Shown here: positions 7,155 through 12,469 of the stretch, piece by piece | Layout of the letters: each line of letters starts with the position of its first letter | How positions within the stretch are numbered: position 1 is the stretch's first letter | DNA from: an uncultured Collinsella sp. | Lineage (GTDB): Bacteria; Actinomycetota; Coriobacteriia; Coriobacteriales; Coriobacteriaceae | Length of the DNA: 13,132 nt | Direction: 5' to 3' | Assembly (NCBI GenBank): GCA_902495945.1 | Contig: CABUZD010000039.1 | Span: 1 to 13,132, forward strand | Program-made: the position numbers and the translations under genes | Notes under the pieces: model-generated | Told to the model about the DNA's origin: nothing | Database searches by the model: none | Seen by the model: only the letters and a program-made list of their open reading frames with translations

Positions 7155-7179
7155 TGACTAATTTAGTCGCAGCAAAATC

Positions 7180-7217
7180 AACCCCTTCAGACGTGATTTG
7201 AGCGTCTGGAGGGGTTT
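7180..7217. terminator. Bidirectional terminator-like hairpin between frlD and tatD
   Basis: AACCCCTTCAGACG (7180-7193) pairs with CGTCTGGAGGGGTT (7203-7216): 14 positions with one T-G wobble and a 9-nt loop. TTTAAGATTT follows on the plus strand and TTGATTTTG on the minus strand. The T-runs are short but present on both sides, so it could stop transcripts from either operon. Confidence 0.55.
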
Positions 7218-7325
7218 AAGATTTGCGAAAACGCAGGATGAATGACTGTAAAAGCTTTAATTAGCGGACAATCGAGGATTATTCTGGCGGTTGGAAAGTT
7301 AAAAGAAATGTATCCATTCCGGTAG

Positions 7326-7356
7326 CAGTACTCATATTTGGCATTTTTTGCACACC
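7326..7356 (-). repeat. 31-bp repeat, copy 2 (sense side of tatD)
   Basis: Exact reverse complement of 7124-7154, starting on the minus strand 6 nt after the tatD stop codon. It holds a six-base A-run on the minus strand (T-run on plus) and ends in the AGTACT palindrome. Confidence 0.85.
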
Positions 7357-7361
7357 AGGGG

Positions 7362-8144
7362 TTAGCGAAGGTCAAAAACAGAGCGCGCATTTGTTAAAAC
7401 TATCGACTCGATGCGCTTTGCGTCGCAGTTTTTGAGCGAGGTGATGCGTTCTGAGGTCCTTGTGAGCGACCTGATGAGCGACTGCGCGCTTGTTTCTGTG
7501 TTTGGCTCGGCCGGCGCATCGGTCTCGAGCAGTAGGCGGTCGAGTGGAATCTGTCGTACGTATTCGCGACCGCGCTTGGTCGCGAGCATGCGTTCGTTGA
7601 CGGAATAATAGCAGCCCGCATTACGCGCGCGGGTGAGTTCGTCCGAAGTGCCGCTAAACCAGTGGAAGATGATAGCGGGGGAGTCGGGGTTTGGGATGAG
7701 TAGTCCATGCGATTCGAGGACGTCCAGTACGGCTCCTGCCGAACGAACGGCGTGAATTGATATCACGCGCCCGGTAAGAGGATGCTGCACGAGCGCATCG
7801 CAGAGCCGGTTAAGTGCCTGTATTTGTAGCGGCTCACTTCCAGCAAAGCGCGCGGAAAAGTCGAGTCCGACTTCGCCGATGTAGCGTTCTTGCGCAGCAA
7901 CTTCGCAAAGCAGATTGACTTCGGCAAAACCGCAGTGGCCATCGGCGAGCCACCAGGGGTGAAGCCCAACGCCGGCGATGATGCCCGGGTGGCGACGAGC
8001 GCGCTCGTTTGCGGCCGAAAAGTCGCGTGGATCGACGCCGCAATCAAATAGACCCAAGCCCAGCGCCGTTGCCTCATCGGCAACGGCGTCCGGGTGAGCC
8101 ATTAAATCAAGATGGCAGTGTGCATCAAATAACCGGGGCTCCAT
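7362..8144 (-). CDS. tatD: TatD-family metal-dependent hydrolase (DNase)
   Basis: 260 aa, typical for TatD (about 260). All metal ligands are visible: FDAHCHLD with H9 and H11, GEVGLDF with E91, ISIHAVR with H131, IFHWFSG with H161, and LLLETDAP with D209. TatD proteins are TIM-barrel metallohydrolases with 3'-5' exonuclease or deoxyribonuclease activity in DNA repair and nucleic-acid quality control, acting in the cytoplasm. The start ATG lies 14 nt after the tcdA stop, with GGAG 9 nt before it, so it is the second gene of a two-gene operon. Compared with textbook TatD, the segment around GLHPWWLADG is a common variant. It converges on frlD and is followed by the 31-bp repeat. Confidence 0.9.
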   Translation of the reverse strand: MEPRLFDAHCHLDLMAHPDAVADEATALGLGLFDCGVDPRDFSAANERARRHPGIIAGVGLHPWWLADGHCGFAEVNLLCEVAAQERYIGEVGLDFSARFAGSEPLQIQALNRLCDALVQHPLTGRVISIHAVRSAGAVLDVLESHGLLIPNPDSPAIIFHWFSGTSDELTRARNAGCYYSVNERMLATKRGREYVRQIPLDRLLLETDAPAEPNTETSAQSLIRSLTRTSERITSLKNCDAKRIESIVLTNARSVFDLR

Positions 8145-8158
8145 CTCGGCGCGCTCCG

Positions 8159-8956
8159 CTAGTCCAAGCGCTGGCCATCGGCGCGCACGCGCTCGGTGCC
8201 GCGGCCACTGATCTGGCGGATAACCTCGCCGGCAATCATCTGGCCCATGATGGGCGGCATAAAGCTGGCGGTTCCGAGCTCGGTGCGCTCGTGGATATTG
8301 GAAGGGTCGCGGGGCTGTGTCTTAACCGATTCCTCGCAGCTAAACAGTACATGCAGACTCTTGATTCCGCGCTTCTTGCATTCTTTGCGCATGATGCGGC
8401 TCATGGGGTCACGTACCGTATCGAAAATGTCGGCAAAGCGGAGGCACTCGGGATGGAGCTTGTTGGCCCCGCCCATGGAGCTAACCAAACGAATGTCGTG
8501 GTCCTGAGCATATTTGGCAATGGTGAGCTTGGCCGAGATGGTGTCGATGGCGTCGACGACGTAGTCGAGCTTGCCGTCCGTCTGCTCCAAAACGCGCGCG
8601 AAAAATTCGTCGATATTGTCGCTCAACAGGTATTCGGTGCGCTTGATGACGGTAGCGGCTGGATTGATGTCGTGGATCATGGCTTCCATAACATCGACCT
8701 TGCGCTTGCCGATGGTGCTTTGAAAGGCGATGGCCTGGCGATTGATATTGCTGGGCGCGATGATGTCCTTATCCAGAATGACGAAATGACCAATGCCGCC
8801 GCGGGCAAGTGCCTCGCAGCAATTGGAGCCCACACCTCCGCAGCCGAGCACCAGCACCGTGGCGGCGGCGAGTTTGTCGAGTGCCTCGCGGCCCATGATG
8901 ATCTCGAGCTTGGTGTCGCGTGTCTCGTTGGGGGTTGCGGCTGTGGTTTCGGTCAT
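8159..8956 (-). CDS. tcdA: tRNA threonylcarbamoyladenosine dehydratase (TcdA/CsdL), ThiF/E1-like
   Basis: 265 aa from the ATG at 8956. Two ATGs lie next to GGAGG (8963-8967): the one at 8962 touches the Shine-Dalgarno, whereas the one at 8956 has a 6-nt spacer and is preferred. The Rossmann ATP site VLVLGCGGVGSNCCEALARG (34-53) and the downstream motif LDKDIIAPSNINRQ (61-74) are those of ThiF/E1-like adenylating enzymes. DPMSRIMRKECKKRGI matches the TcdA region preceding the C-terminal domain. TcdA uses ATP to cyclise t6A to ct6A at tRNA position 37, improving decoding of ANN codons. The length matches E. coli TcdA (268 aa). A thiamine or molybdopterin adenylyltransferase is less likely given this length and TcdA-type motifs. 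Confidence 0.86.
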   Translation of the reverse strand: MTETTAATPNETRDTKLEIIMGREALDKLAAATVLVLGCGGVGSNCCEALARGGIGHFVILDKDIIAPSNINRQAIAFQSTIGKRKVDVMEAMIHDINPAATVIKRTEYLLSDNIDEFFARVLEQTDGKLDYVVDAIDTISAKLTIAKYAQDHDIRLVSSMGGANKLHPECLRFADIFDTVRDPMSRIMRKECKKRGIKSLHVLFSCEESVKTQPRDPSNIHERTELGTASFMPPIMGQMIAGEVIRQISGRGTERVRADGQRLD

Positions 8957-9000
8957 AGACATCCTCCGATGGGGAAGCGAATCGTGTTTTAGCTATCGTC

Positions 9001-9029
9001 ATTATAGGTATTATCGCGATTCCATTTGA
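9001..9029 (-). promoter_or_regulatory. Promoter of tcdA-tatD
   Basis: On the minus strand a perfect TATAAT occupies 9006-9001. The -35 region 17 bp upstream (TCAAAT at 9029-9024) is poor. Transcription would start near 8994, leaving a leader of about 38 nt before the preferred tcdA ATG. Confidence 0.5.
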
Positions 9030-9043
9030 GCCCTAGGGGCTTG

Positions 9044-9072
9044 TTGAAATGAGGCAGTGATTCGCATAAGAT
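9044..9072 (+). promoter_or_regulatory. Promoter for an antisense RNA facing the small peptide gene
   Basis: TTGAAA at 9044-9049 (5 of 6) and TAAGAT at 9067-9072 (4 of 6) are spaced by 17 bp on the plus strand. No plus-strand protein gene follows for over 300 bp. Transcription starting near 9079 would run into the 3' end of the small minus-strand gene at 9164-9250. Confidence 0.5.
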
Positions 9073-9083
9073 GAAGCAGATGG
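9072..9083. repeat. 12-nt inverted repeat, 3' partner (9072-9083 with 9284-9295)
   Basis: TGAAGCAGATGG at 9072-9083 recurs as its exact reverse complement at 9284-9295. On the minus strand the second copy begins at the predicted transcription start of the small peptide gene, and the first lies in the likely 3' end of that transcript. The mRNA's two ends are therefore complementary over 12 nt. Confidence 0.7.
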
Positions 9084-9170
9084 CACCCGTTGCCGCGGGT
9101 TGGCCAACTCCCAAACACGTTTGTAGCGTGAGAAGTGGCCGTCTTCGCATTACGCGGGGGCGGCTATTTC
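9079..9170 (+). ncRNA. Candidate antisense (antitoxin) small RNA
   Basis: A transcript from the promoter at 9044-9072 would begin near 9079. It would probably end after the hairpin TGGCCGTC (9136-9143) / GGCGGCTA (9159-9166), with inner CGC/GCG pairing, followed by TTTCATT. That gives about 90 nt of highly folded RNA, fully complementary to the 3' part of the small-peptide mRNA and its last codons. Two further stems lie inside it: ACCCG/CGGGT (9085-9100) and GGCCA/TGGCC with inner CACG/CGTG (9102-9140). No expression evidence; the call rests on promoter, structure and position. Confidence 0.4.
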
Positions 9171-9250
9171 ATTCGACCTCCAATGTGGATGCCGAGCTCC
9201 ACAGCCGCGATTACAAGCAATAACAACGTCAGGACATCGTCAATACTCAT
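9164..9250 (-). CDS. 28-aa hydrophobic small protein, holin-like toxin candidate
   Basis: An 87-nt gene on the minus strand, too short for usual gene calling. It has an excellent AAGGAG Shine-Dalgarno (9258-9263), 7 nt before the ATG. The peptide starts MSIDD, continues with the transmembrane stretch VLTLLLLVIAAVELGIHI (residues 6-23) and ends GGRMK, so it has an acidic start and a basic end. This layout resembles the short 'holin-like toxin' peptides of Firmicutes type I toxin-antitoxin modules (Hol_Tox/Fst-like), which insert in the inner membrane. The mRNA would run on into hairpins at 9085-9166, overlapped by a convergent antisense transcript. I see the ORF, its RBS and hydrophobicity directly; toxicity is inferred. 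A small regulatory membrane peptide is the alternative. Confidence 0.62.
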   Translation of the reverse strand: MSIDDVLTLLLLVIAAVELGIHIGGRMK

Positions 9251-9301
9251 AGTCCATCTCCTTCTCGGGTAGAGGGAGCTGGCCCATCTGCTTCAACTTC
9301 C

Positions 9302-9330
9302 ATTGTAGCTAAATACGAACGAATGTTCTA
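9302..9330 (-). promoter_or_regulatory. Promoter of the small peptide gene
   Basis: On the minus strand TACAAT at 9307-9302 (5 of 6) is preceded at 17 bp by TAGAAC at 9330-9325 (3 of 6). The start would fall near 9295, giving a leader of about 45 nt that begins with the 12-nt sequence complementary to the transcript's 3' region. Confidence 0.45.
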
Positions 9331-9367
9331 TAGATGTTCCTGTATTAGATAGTTAGACAAACATCTA
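9331..9367. promoter_or_regulatory. Candidate operator between divergent promoters (AACATCTA motif)
   Basis: TAGATGTT (9331-9338) and AACATCTA (9360-9367) form a perfect 8-bp inverted repeat with a 21-bp spacer. The right arm lies between the -35 and -10 of the ArsR-type gene; the left arm abuts the -35 of the small peptide gene. A related GAACATTC (minus strand, 9328-9321) lies one helical turn further. ArsR-type repressors bind such AT-rich inverted repeats, so autoregulation and shared control are plausible. Confidence 0.42.
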
Positions 9368-9382
9368 AATATCGAGTATAGT
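9354..9382 (+). promoter_or_regulatory. Promoter of the ArsR/SdpI-type operon
   Basis: TAGACA at 9354-9359 (5 of 6) and TATAGT at 9377-9382 (5 of 6) with an ideal 17-bp spacer: the best promoter match in the window. Transcription would start near 9389, 28 nt before the preferred ATG at 9417. Confidence 0.65.
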
Positions 9383-9416
9383 GTGCGCGTCATGAGAGAT
9401 GATGAAAGGGGGTCTT

Positions 9417-9695
9417 ATGCCGGGAGAGGGTTTTAAGGCGCTTGCCGATCCAACGCGACGGCGCATTTTGGAGTTGCTGCGCGAGGGCAATTGCACGGCG
9501 GGGGAGCTTGCCGAGCATTTCGATATCAGTAAGCCGTCGCTGAGCCATCACTTGGCGACGCTCAAAAACGCCGGGTTGGTAACCGACGAACGTCATGGTC
9601 AAAACATCGTATACAGCTTAAACACTACCGTCATGCAGGACTTGATCGGTTGGTTTATGGGCTTTACAAACACGGAAGGTGATAAGGATGAATAA
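9417..9695 (+). CDS. ArsR-family repressor, SdpR-like
   Basis: 92 aa from the ATG at 9417, with AAAGGGGG at 9405-9412. Earlier in-frame ATGs at 9399 and 9402 have no good ribosome binding site and would add only MMKGGL. The protein is a single winged helix-turn-helix: FKALADPTRRRILELLREG (6-24), an SdpR/autorepressor hallmark, then GELAEHFDISKPSLSHHLATLK with the recognition helix, and the wing RHGQNIVYSLNTT (59-71). I see no cysteine cluster of the metal-sensing ArsR type; the only cysteine is C26. It is followed by an SdpI-like membrane protein whose start overlaps its end by 8 bp. In Bacillus the SdpI membrane protein sequesters SdpR when toxin is present; a similar membrane-signalling pair is likely here. 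Confidence 0.85.
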   Translation: MPGEGFKALADPTRRRILELLREGNCTAGELAEHFDISKPSLSHHLATLKNAGLVTDERHGQNIVYSLNTTVMQDLIGWFMGFTNTEGDKDE

Positions 9696-10392
9696 CGAAA
9701 ACAAGGGCATTCACCCCACGGGGGTATCGTCGCGCGTGTGGATTGCGCTGGTCGCTCTGTGCGTCGCCAATGTCGTAGCGCATCTCATGGTGATGCCGAG
9801 CTTGCCTGCGCAGATTCCCACGCACTGGGGCGCGAACGGCGCCGTCGACGGTTGGGGTCCCAGCTGGATGGCCTCCGCGCTCGGCGCGTTGCCCCTGGTG
9901 TGTCTCGCAATGTTCTGCGTGGTGCCGCGCATCGACCCCAAAGGTGAGGCATATCGAACCTCGGGCAAGTTCTACCAGGGCTTCGTAATCGTCTTCACCT
10001 TGTTCATGTGTGCCGTAAGCTGGTTGGGTGAGCTTACGGTCTGGGGCGTGGTGCCGGCGGTCGGTTCGGTCAACGTGCTGATTTCCGGTGCTATCGGTTT
10101 GCTGTTCATCGGCGTAGGCAACTACTTGCCGCGTGTGAAGCAGAACTATACGCTCGGTATCAAGACGCCTTGGGCGCTTGCCGATCCCGAGAACTGGCGC
10201 CGTACGCAGCGCTTTGGCGGTGCCTGCTTTATGGTGCTGGGCTTTGGCCTGATTGTGATGGGCGTGGCAGGCAGCGTGCTTTCGAGTGAAGTCGTCGCCG
10301 CGGTGATTGCGGTTCTGGCGTTTGGTTCGGTTGGAGCCGTCTACGTCTACTCGTATCTGCTGTGGCGCAAATCGCAGCGAGCCGCTCGCTAA
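9688..10392 (+). CDS. sdpI: SdpI-family membrane protein (DUF1648 plus SdpI domain)
   Basis: 234 aa from the ATG at 9688, with GGAAGG at 9674-9679; it overlaps the repressor gene by 8 bp, so translation is coupled. About six membrane segments are seen, near residues 16-35, 61-79, 96-119, 128-146, 178-196 and 201-226. The DUF1648 motif PAQIPTHWGANGAVDGWG lies at 40-57 between the first two. The SdpI signature GNYLPRVKQNYTLGIKTPWA, followed by LADPENWRRTQRFGG, lies at 144-178. In B. subtilis SdpI gives immunity to the SdpC killing peptide and relays the signal to SdpR. No SdpC-like gene is in the window, but a hydrophobic peptide gene lies divergently upstream. Many SdpI homologues occur without a toxin, so the ligand is unknown. 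Confidence 0.86.
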   Translation: MNNENKGIHPTGVSSRVWIALVALCVANVVAHLMVMPSLPAQIPTHWGANGAVDGWGPSWMASALGALPLVCLAMFCVVPRIDPKGEAYRTSGKFYQGFVIVFTLFMCAVSWLGELTVWGVVPAVGSVNVLISGAIGLLFIGVGNYLPRVKQNYTLGIKTPWALADPENWRRTQRFGGACFMVLGFGLIVMGVAGSVLSSEVVAAVIAVLAFGSVGAVYVYSYLLWRKSQRAAR

Positions 10393-10427
10393 GGTTGCGG
10401 AAAACTAGCGTACGCAGTTCATAGTAT

Positions 10428-10444
10428 GTTCCGGGGGAACTTTT
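10428..10444 (+). other. Small hairpin followed by TTTT after sdpI
   Basis: GTTCC (10428-10432), GGG loop, GGAAC (10436-10440), then TTTT. The stem is only 5 bp, so it is a weak terminator or one arm of a folded ettA leader. Confidence 0.3.
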
Positions 10445-10457
10445 CCCAGGTAGTATT

Positions 10458-10486
10458 AGGGGGTATGGGCAACCATGCCCCTTTTT
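10458..10486 (+). terminator. Intrinsic terminator with GCAA loop and T5
   Basis: AGGGG/CCCCT and ATGG/CCAT pair around a GCAA tetraloop, with one bulged G and one T-G pair, and TTTTT follows at 10482-10486. It lies 66 bp after the sdpI stop and is the only classical stem-plus-T-run terminator downstream of that operon. The ettA promoter is not clear; if it lies upstream of this hairpin, the hairpin would be an attenuator. Confidence 0.65.
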
Positions 10487-10577
10487 CGTTACGTTTCAGA
10501 GCTGGTTTTTCCATTTCGTTTCCACTTAGGCGAAACAAGAATAGGGAAACAGCAGGTAGAAAGGATAAAACAGGCAA

Positions 10578-12257
10578 ATGGCGGAGTTTATCTACCAGAT
10601 GTATCAGGCTCGTAAGGCCCATGGCGACAAGGTAATCCTTGACGACGTGACCCTGAGCTTCTACCCCGGTGCCAAGATCGGCGTCGTGGGCCCCAATGGT
10701 ATGGGCAAGTCGACCCTGCTCAAGATCATGGCCGGCATCGAGGAGGTCTCCAACGGCGATGCCAGGCTCACCCCCGGCTACACCGTGGGCATCCTGCAGC
10801 AGGAGCCGCCGCTCGACGATGACAAGACCGTCATCGAGAACGTGCGCATGGCATTTGGCGACATGATCGCCAAGGTCGATCGCTTCAACAAGATCAGCGA
10901 GGAGATGTGCGACCCGGATTGCGACATGGACGCCCTCATGGCCGAGATGGGCAAGCTCCAGGACGAGATCGACGCCGCCGACGGCTGGGATATCGATTCC
11001 AAGCTCGGCCAGGCCATGGACGCCCTGCAGCTGCCCGATTCCGACATGCCGGTCAACGTGCTTTCCGGCGGCGAGCGCCGTCGCGTGGCCCTGTGCAAGC
11101 TGCTGCTCGAAGCTCCCGACCTGCTGCTGCTCGACGAGCCCACGAACCACCTGGACGCTGAGTCGATCCTGTGGCTCGAGCACTTCCTGCACAACTACCA
11201 GGGCGCGGTGCTTGCCGTCACACACGATCGCTACTTCCTGGACAACGTTGCCGAGTGGATCTGCGAGGTCGACCGCGGCCACCTCTATCCCTACAAGGGC
11301 AACTACTCCACGTATCTGGAGACCAAGGCCGCGCGTATCGAGGCCCAGGGTAACCGCGACGCCAAGCTCGCCAAGCGCATGGAGGCCGAGCTCGAGTGGG
11401 TGCGCAGCTCGCCCAAAGCCCGTCAGGCCAAGAACAAGGCTCGTCTGGCTCGCTACGAGGAGATGGAGGCCGAGGCCCGCGCAAGCCAGAAGCTCGACTG
11501 GACCGACATCCGCATCCCTGTGGGCCCGCGTCTGGGCAACAAGGTGCTCGAGGCCCATCATCTGCACAAGGAGTTCGATGGCCGTGTGCTCATCGACGAC
11601 CTTTCGTTCACCCTGCCGCGCAACGGCATCGTGGGCGTCATCGGCCCCAACGGTGTCGGTAAGACCACGCTGTTCAAGACGATTGTGGGTCTGGAGCCGC
11701 TGACTTCGGGCGAGCTCGAGGTGGGCGAGACCGTCAAGATCTCCTACGTCGATCAGAACCGTTCTGGCATCGACCCCGACAAGAACCTGTGGGAGGTCGT
11801 CTCGGACGGCCTGGACCACATGATGGTCGGCGAGACGGAGGTTCCGAGCCGCGCGTACGTGGCGAGCTTTGGCTTTAAGGGCCAGGACCAGCAGAAGCGC
11901 GCTGGCGTACTTTCCGGCGGCGAGCGCAACCGTCTGAACTTGGCGCTTACGCTCAAGCAGGGCGGCAACCTGCTGCTCCTCGACGAGCCCACGAACGACC
12001 TCGACGTCGAGACGCTGTCCTCGCTCGAGGCGGCGCTGCTCGAGTTCCCGGGCTGCTCTGTGGTCATTAGCCACGACCGTATGTTCCTGGACCGCGTCGC
12101 CACGCACATTCTGGCGTGGGAGGGCACCGACGAGAATCCGGGCAACTGGTATTGGTTCGAGGGCAACTTCGAGGCCTATCAGGCCAACCGTATCGAGCGT
12201 CTGGGCGAGGACGCTGCCCAGCCGCATCGTATCCACCGCAAGCTGACGCGTGACTAG
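10578..12257 (+). CDS. ettA: Energy-dependent translational throttle protein EttA (ABC-F ATPase)
   Basis: 559 aa (E. coli EttA 555). Two ABC domains are complete: Walker A GPNGMGKST (38-46) and GPNGVGKTT (355-363), signatures LSGGE (161-165 and 444-448), Walker B LLLLDEPTNHLD (181-192) and LLLLDEPTNDLD (464-475), and H-switches THDR and SHDR. The 'arm' insertion lies at about 88-150. The linker at about 250-305 contains the charged SSPKARQAKNKARLARYEEM typical of the P-site tRNA interaction motif. GGNLLLLDEPTNDLDVETL is characteristic of the EttA branch rather than antibiotic-resistance ABC-F proteins. EttA binds the ribosomal E site and gates entry into elongation according to the ATP/ADP ratio. 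Strong codon bias suggests high expression. The start has GAAAGGAT about 11 nt upstream. Confidence 0.93.
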   Translation: MAEFIYQMYQARKAHGDKVILDDVTLSFYPGAKIGVVGPNGMGKSTLLKIMAGIEEVSNGDARLTPGYTVGILQQEPPLDDDKTVIENVRMAFGDMIAKVDRFNKISEEMCDPDCDMDALMAEMGKLQDEIDAADGWDIDSKLGQAMDALQLPDSDMPVNVLSGGERRRVALCKLLLEAPDLLLLDEPTNHLDAESILWLEHFLHNYQGAVLAVTHDRYFLDNVAEWICEVDRGHLYPYKGNYSTYLETKAARIEAQGNRDAKLAKRMEAELEWVRSSPKARQAKNKARLARYEEMEAEARASQKLDWTDIRIPVGPRLGNKVLEAHHLHKEFDGRVLIDDLSFTLPRNGIVGVIGPNGVGKTTLFKTIVGLEPLTSGELEVGETVKISYVDQNRSGIDPDKNLWEVVSDGLDHMMVGETEVPSRAYVASFGFKGQDQQKRAGVLSGGERNRLNLALTLKQGGNLLLLDEPTNDLDVETLSSLEAALLEFPGCSVVISHDRMFLDRVATHILAWEGTDENPGNWYWFEGNFEAYQANRIERLGEDAAQPHRIHRKLTRD

Positions 12258-12260
12258 ATC

Positions 12261-12287
12261 GTTACGCGGTTTTCCAAACCGCGTAAC
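12261..12287 (+). terminator. Perfect 12-bp hairpin 4 nt after the ettA stop, without a T-tract
   Basis: GTTACGCGGTTT (12261-12272) and AAACCGCGTAAC (12276-12287) are exact complements around a TCC loop. It starts 4 nt after the stop codon; TGCTCGACG follows, so there is no U-run. Same arrangement as the hairpins after the GntR and frlD genes. Confidence 0.55.
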
Positions 12288-12300
12288 TGCTCGACGCTGC

Positions 12301-12398
12301 AAATGTCCCAGAGCGGCAATCTGACGTTCAATCGTCGCTTGCGTACCGAAGTACGCGGCGCTCCTCTTTCACGTCACCTTGCTCGCTCTGGGACATTT
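12301..12398. repeat. 98-nt multi-stem palindromic element
   Basis: The outer arms 12301-12315 (AAATGTCCCAGAGCG) and 12384-12398 are exact 15-bp complements. Inside, further pairs line up in order: GCAA/TTGC (12316-12319 with 12379-12382), TGACGT/ACGTCA (12322-12327 with 12371-12376), CGC/GCG (12336-12338 with 12358-12360) and GCGTAC/GTACGC (12341-12346 with 12351-12356) closed by a CGAA tetraloop. In all 34 bp form one long interrupted hairpin. TTTT partly overlaps its right end (12396-12399). It codes for nothing convincing. It may be a dispersed palindromic repeat or a structured RNA. Confidence 0.7.
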
Positions 12399-12429
12399 TC
12401 GCTGGCTTGTGCTCATCCAGGAATAATTA

Positions 12430-12468
12430 AAAACGCGGCGAACGTTTTTGTGGTGTTCGCCGCGTTTT
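12430..12468. terminator. Bidirectional intrinsic terminator between ettA and the minus-strand gene
   Basis: AAAACGCGGCGAAC (12430-12443) and GTTCGCCGCGTTTT (12455-12468) are exact 14-bp complements with an 11-nt loop. On the minus strand a T-rich run (TTTTTAATTATT) follows the stem, giving a strong terminator 1 nt after the stop of the minus-strand gene. On the plus strand TTTT ends the stem, which would stop transcription coming from ettA. Confidence 0.85.
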
Positions 12469-12469
12469 A

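Larger units (their letters stand above)
7124..7356. repeat. Convergent intergenic region bounded by 31-bp inverted repeats
   Basis: A 233-bp AT-richer block lies between the two perfect 31-bp arms, with 171 bp inside. It contains a 21-bp near-palindrome at 7152-7172 (GACTAA/TTAGTC core), the hairpin at 7180-7216, and an unstructured AT-rich stretch about 7217-7325 in which I see no gene. ACCC precedes the outer end of both arms, with a 2-base length difference. No target-site duplication is visible. It may be a MITE-like insertion or a pair of 3'-end elements. Confidence 0.55.

Noticed and set aside
7124..7356. CRISPR or insertion sequence with transposase
   Set aside because: Only two repeat copies in inverted orientation, no regular spacers, no transposase frame and no visible target-site duplication.
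8009..8992. Plus-strand open frame of 327 codons across tatD and tcdA
   Set aside because: It covers the 5' end of tatD and all of tcdA on the other strand, both with intact catalytic motifs; the translation looks like a shadow.
8957..9416. tRNA or riboswitch explaining the structured gap between tcdA and the ArsR gene
   Set aside because: I find no tRNA cloverleaf or CCA-proximal pattern and no riboswitch core I recognise; the stems are better explained by convergent small transcripts.
10426..10635. Short plus-strand frame in the ettA leader as a regulatory leader peptide
   Set aside because: No ribosome binding site before its ATG, and its frame runs into ettA out of phase; the terminator sequence explains its composition.
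10419..12302. Minus-strand open frame of 627 codons opposite ettA
   Set aside because: ettA is certain from its motifs and length; the complement of its strongly biased codons gives a long open frame with repetitive Val/Leu/Gly/His content and no family resemblance.
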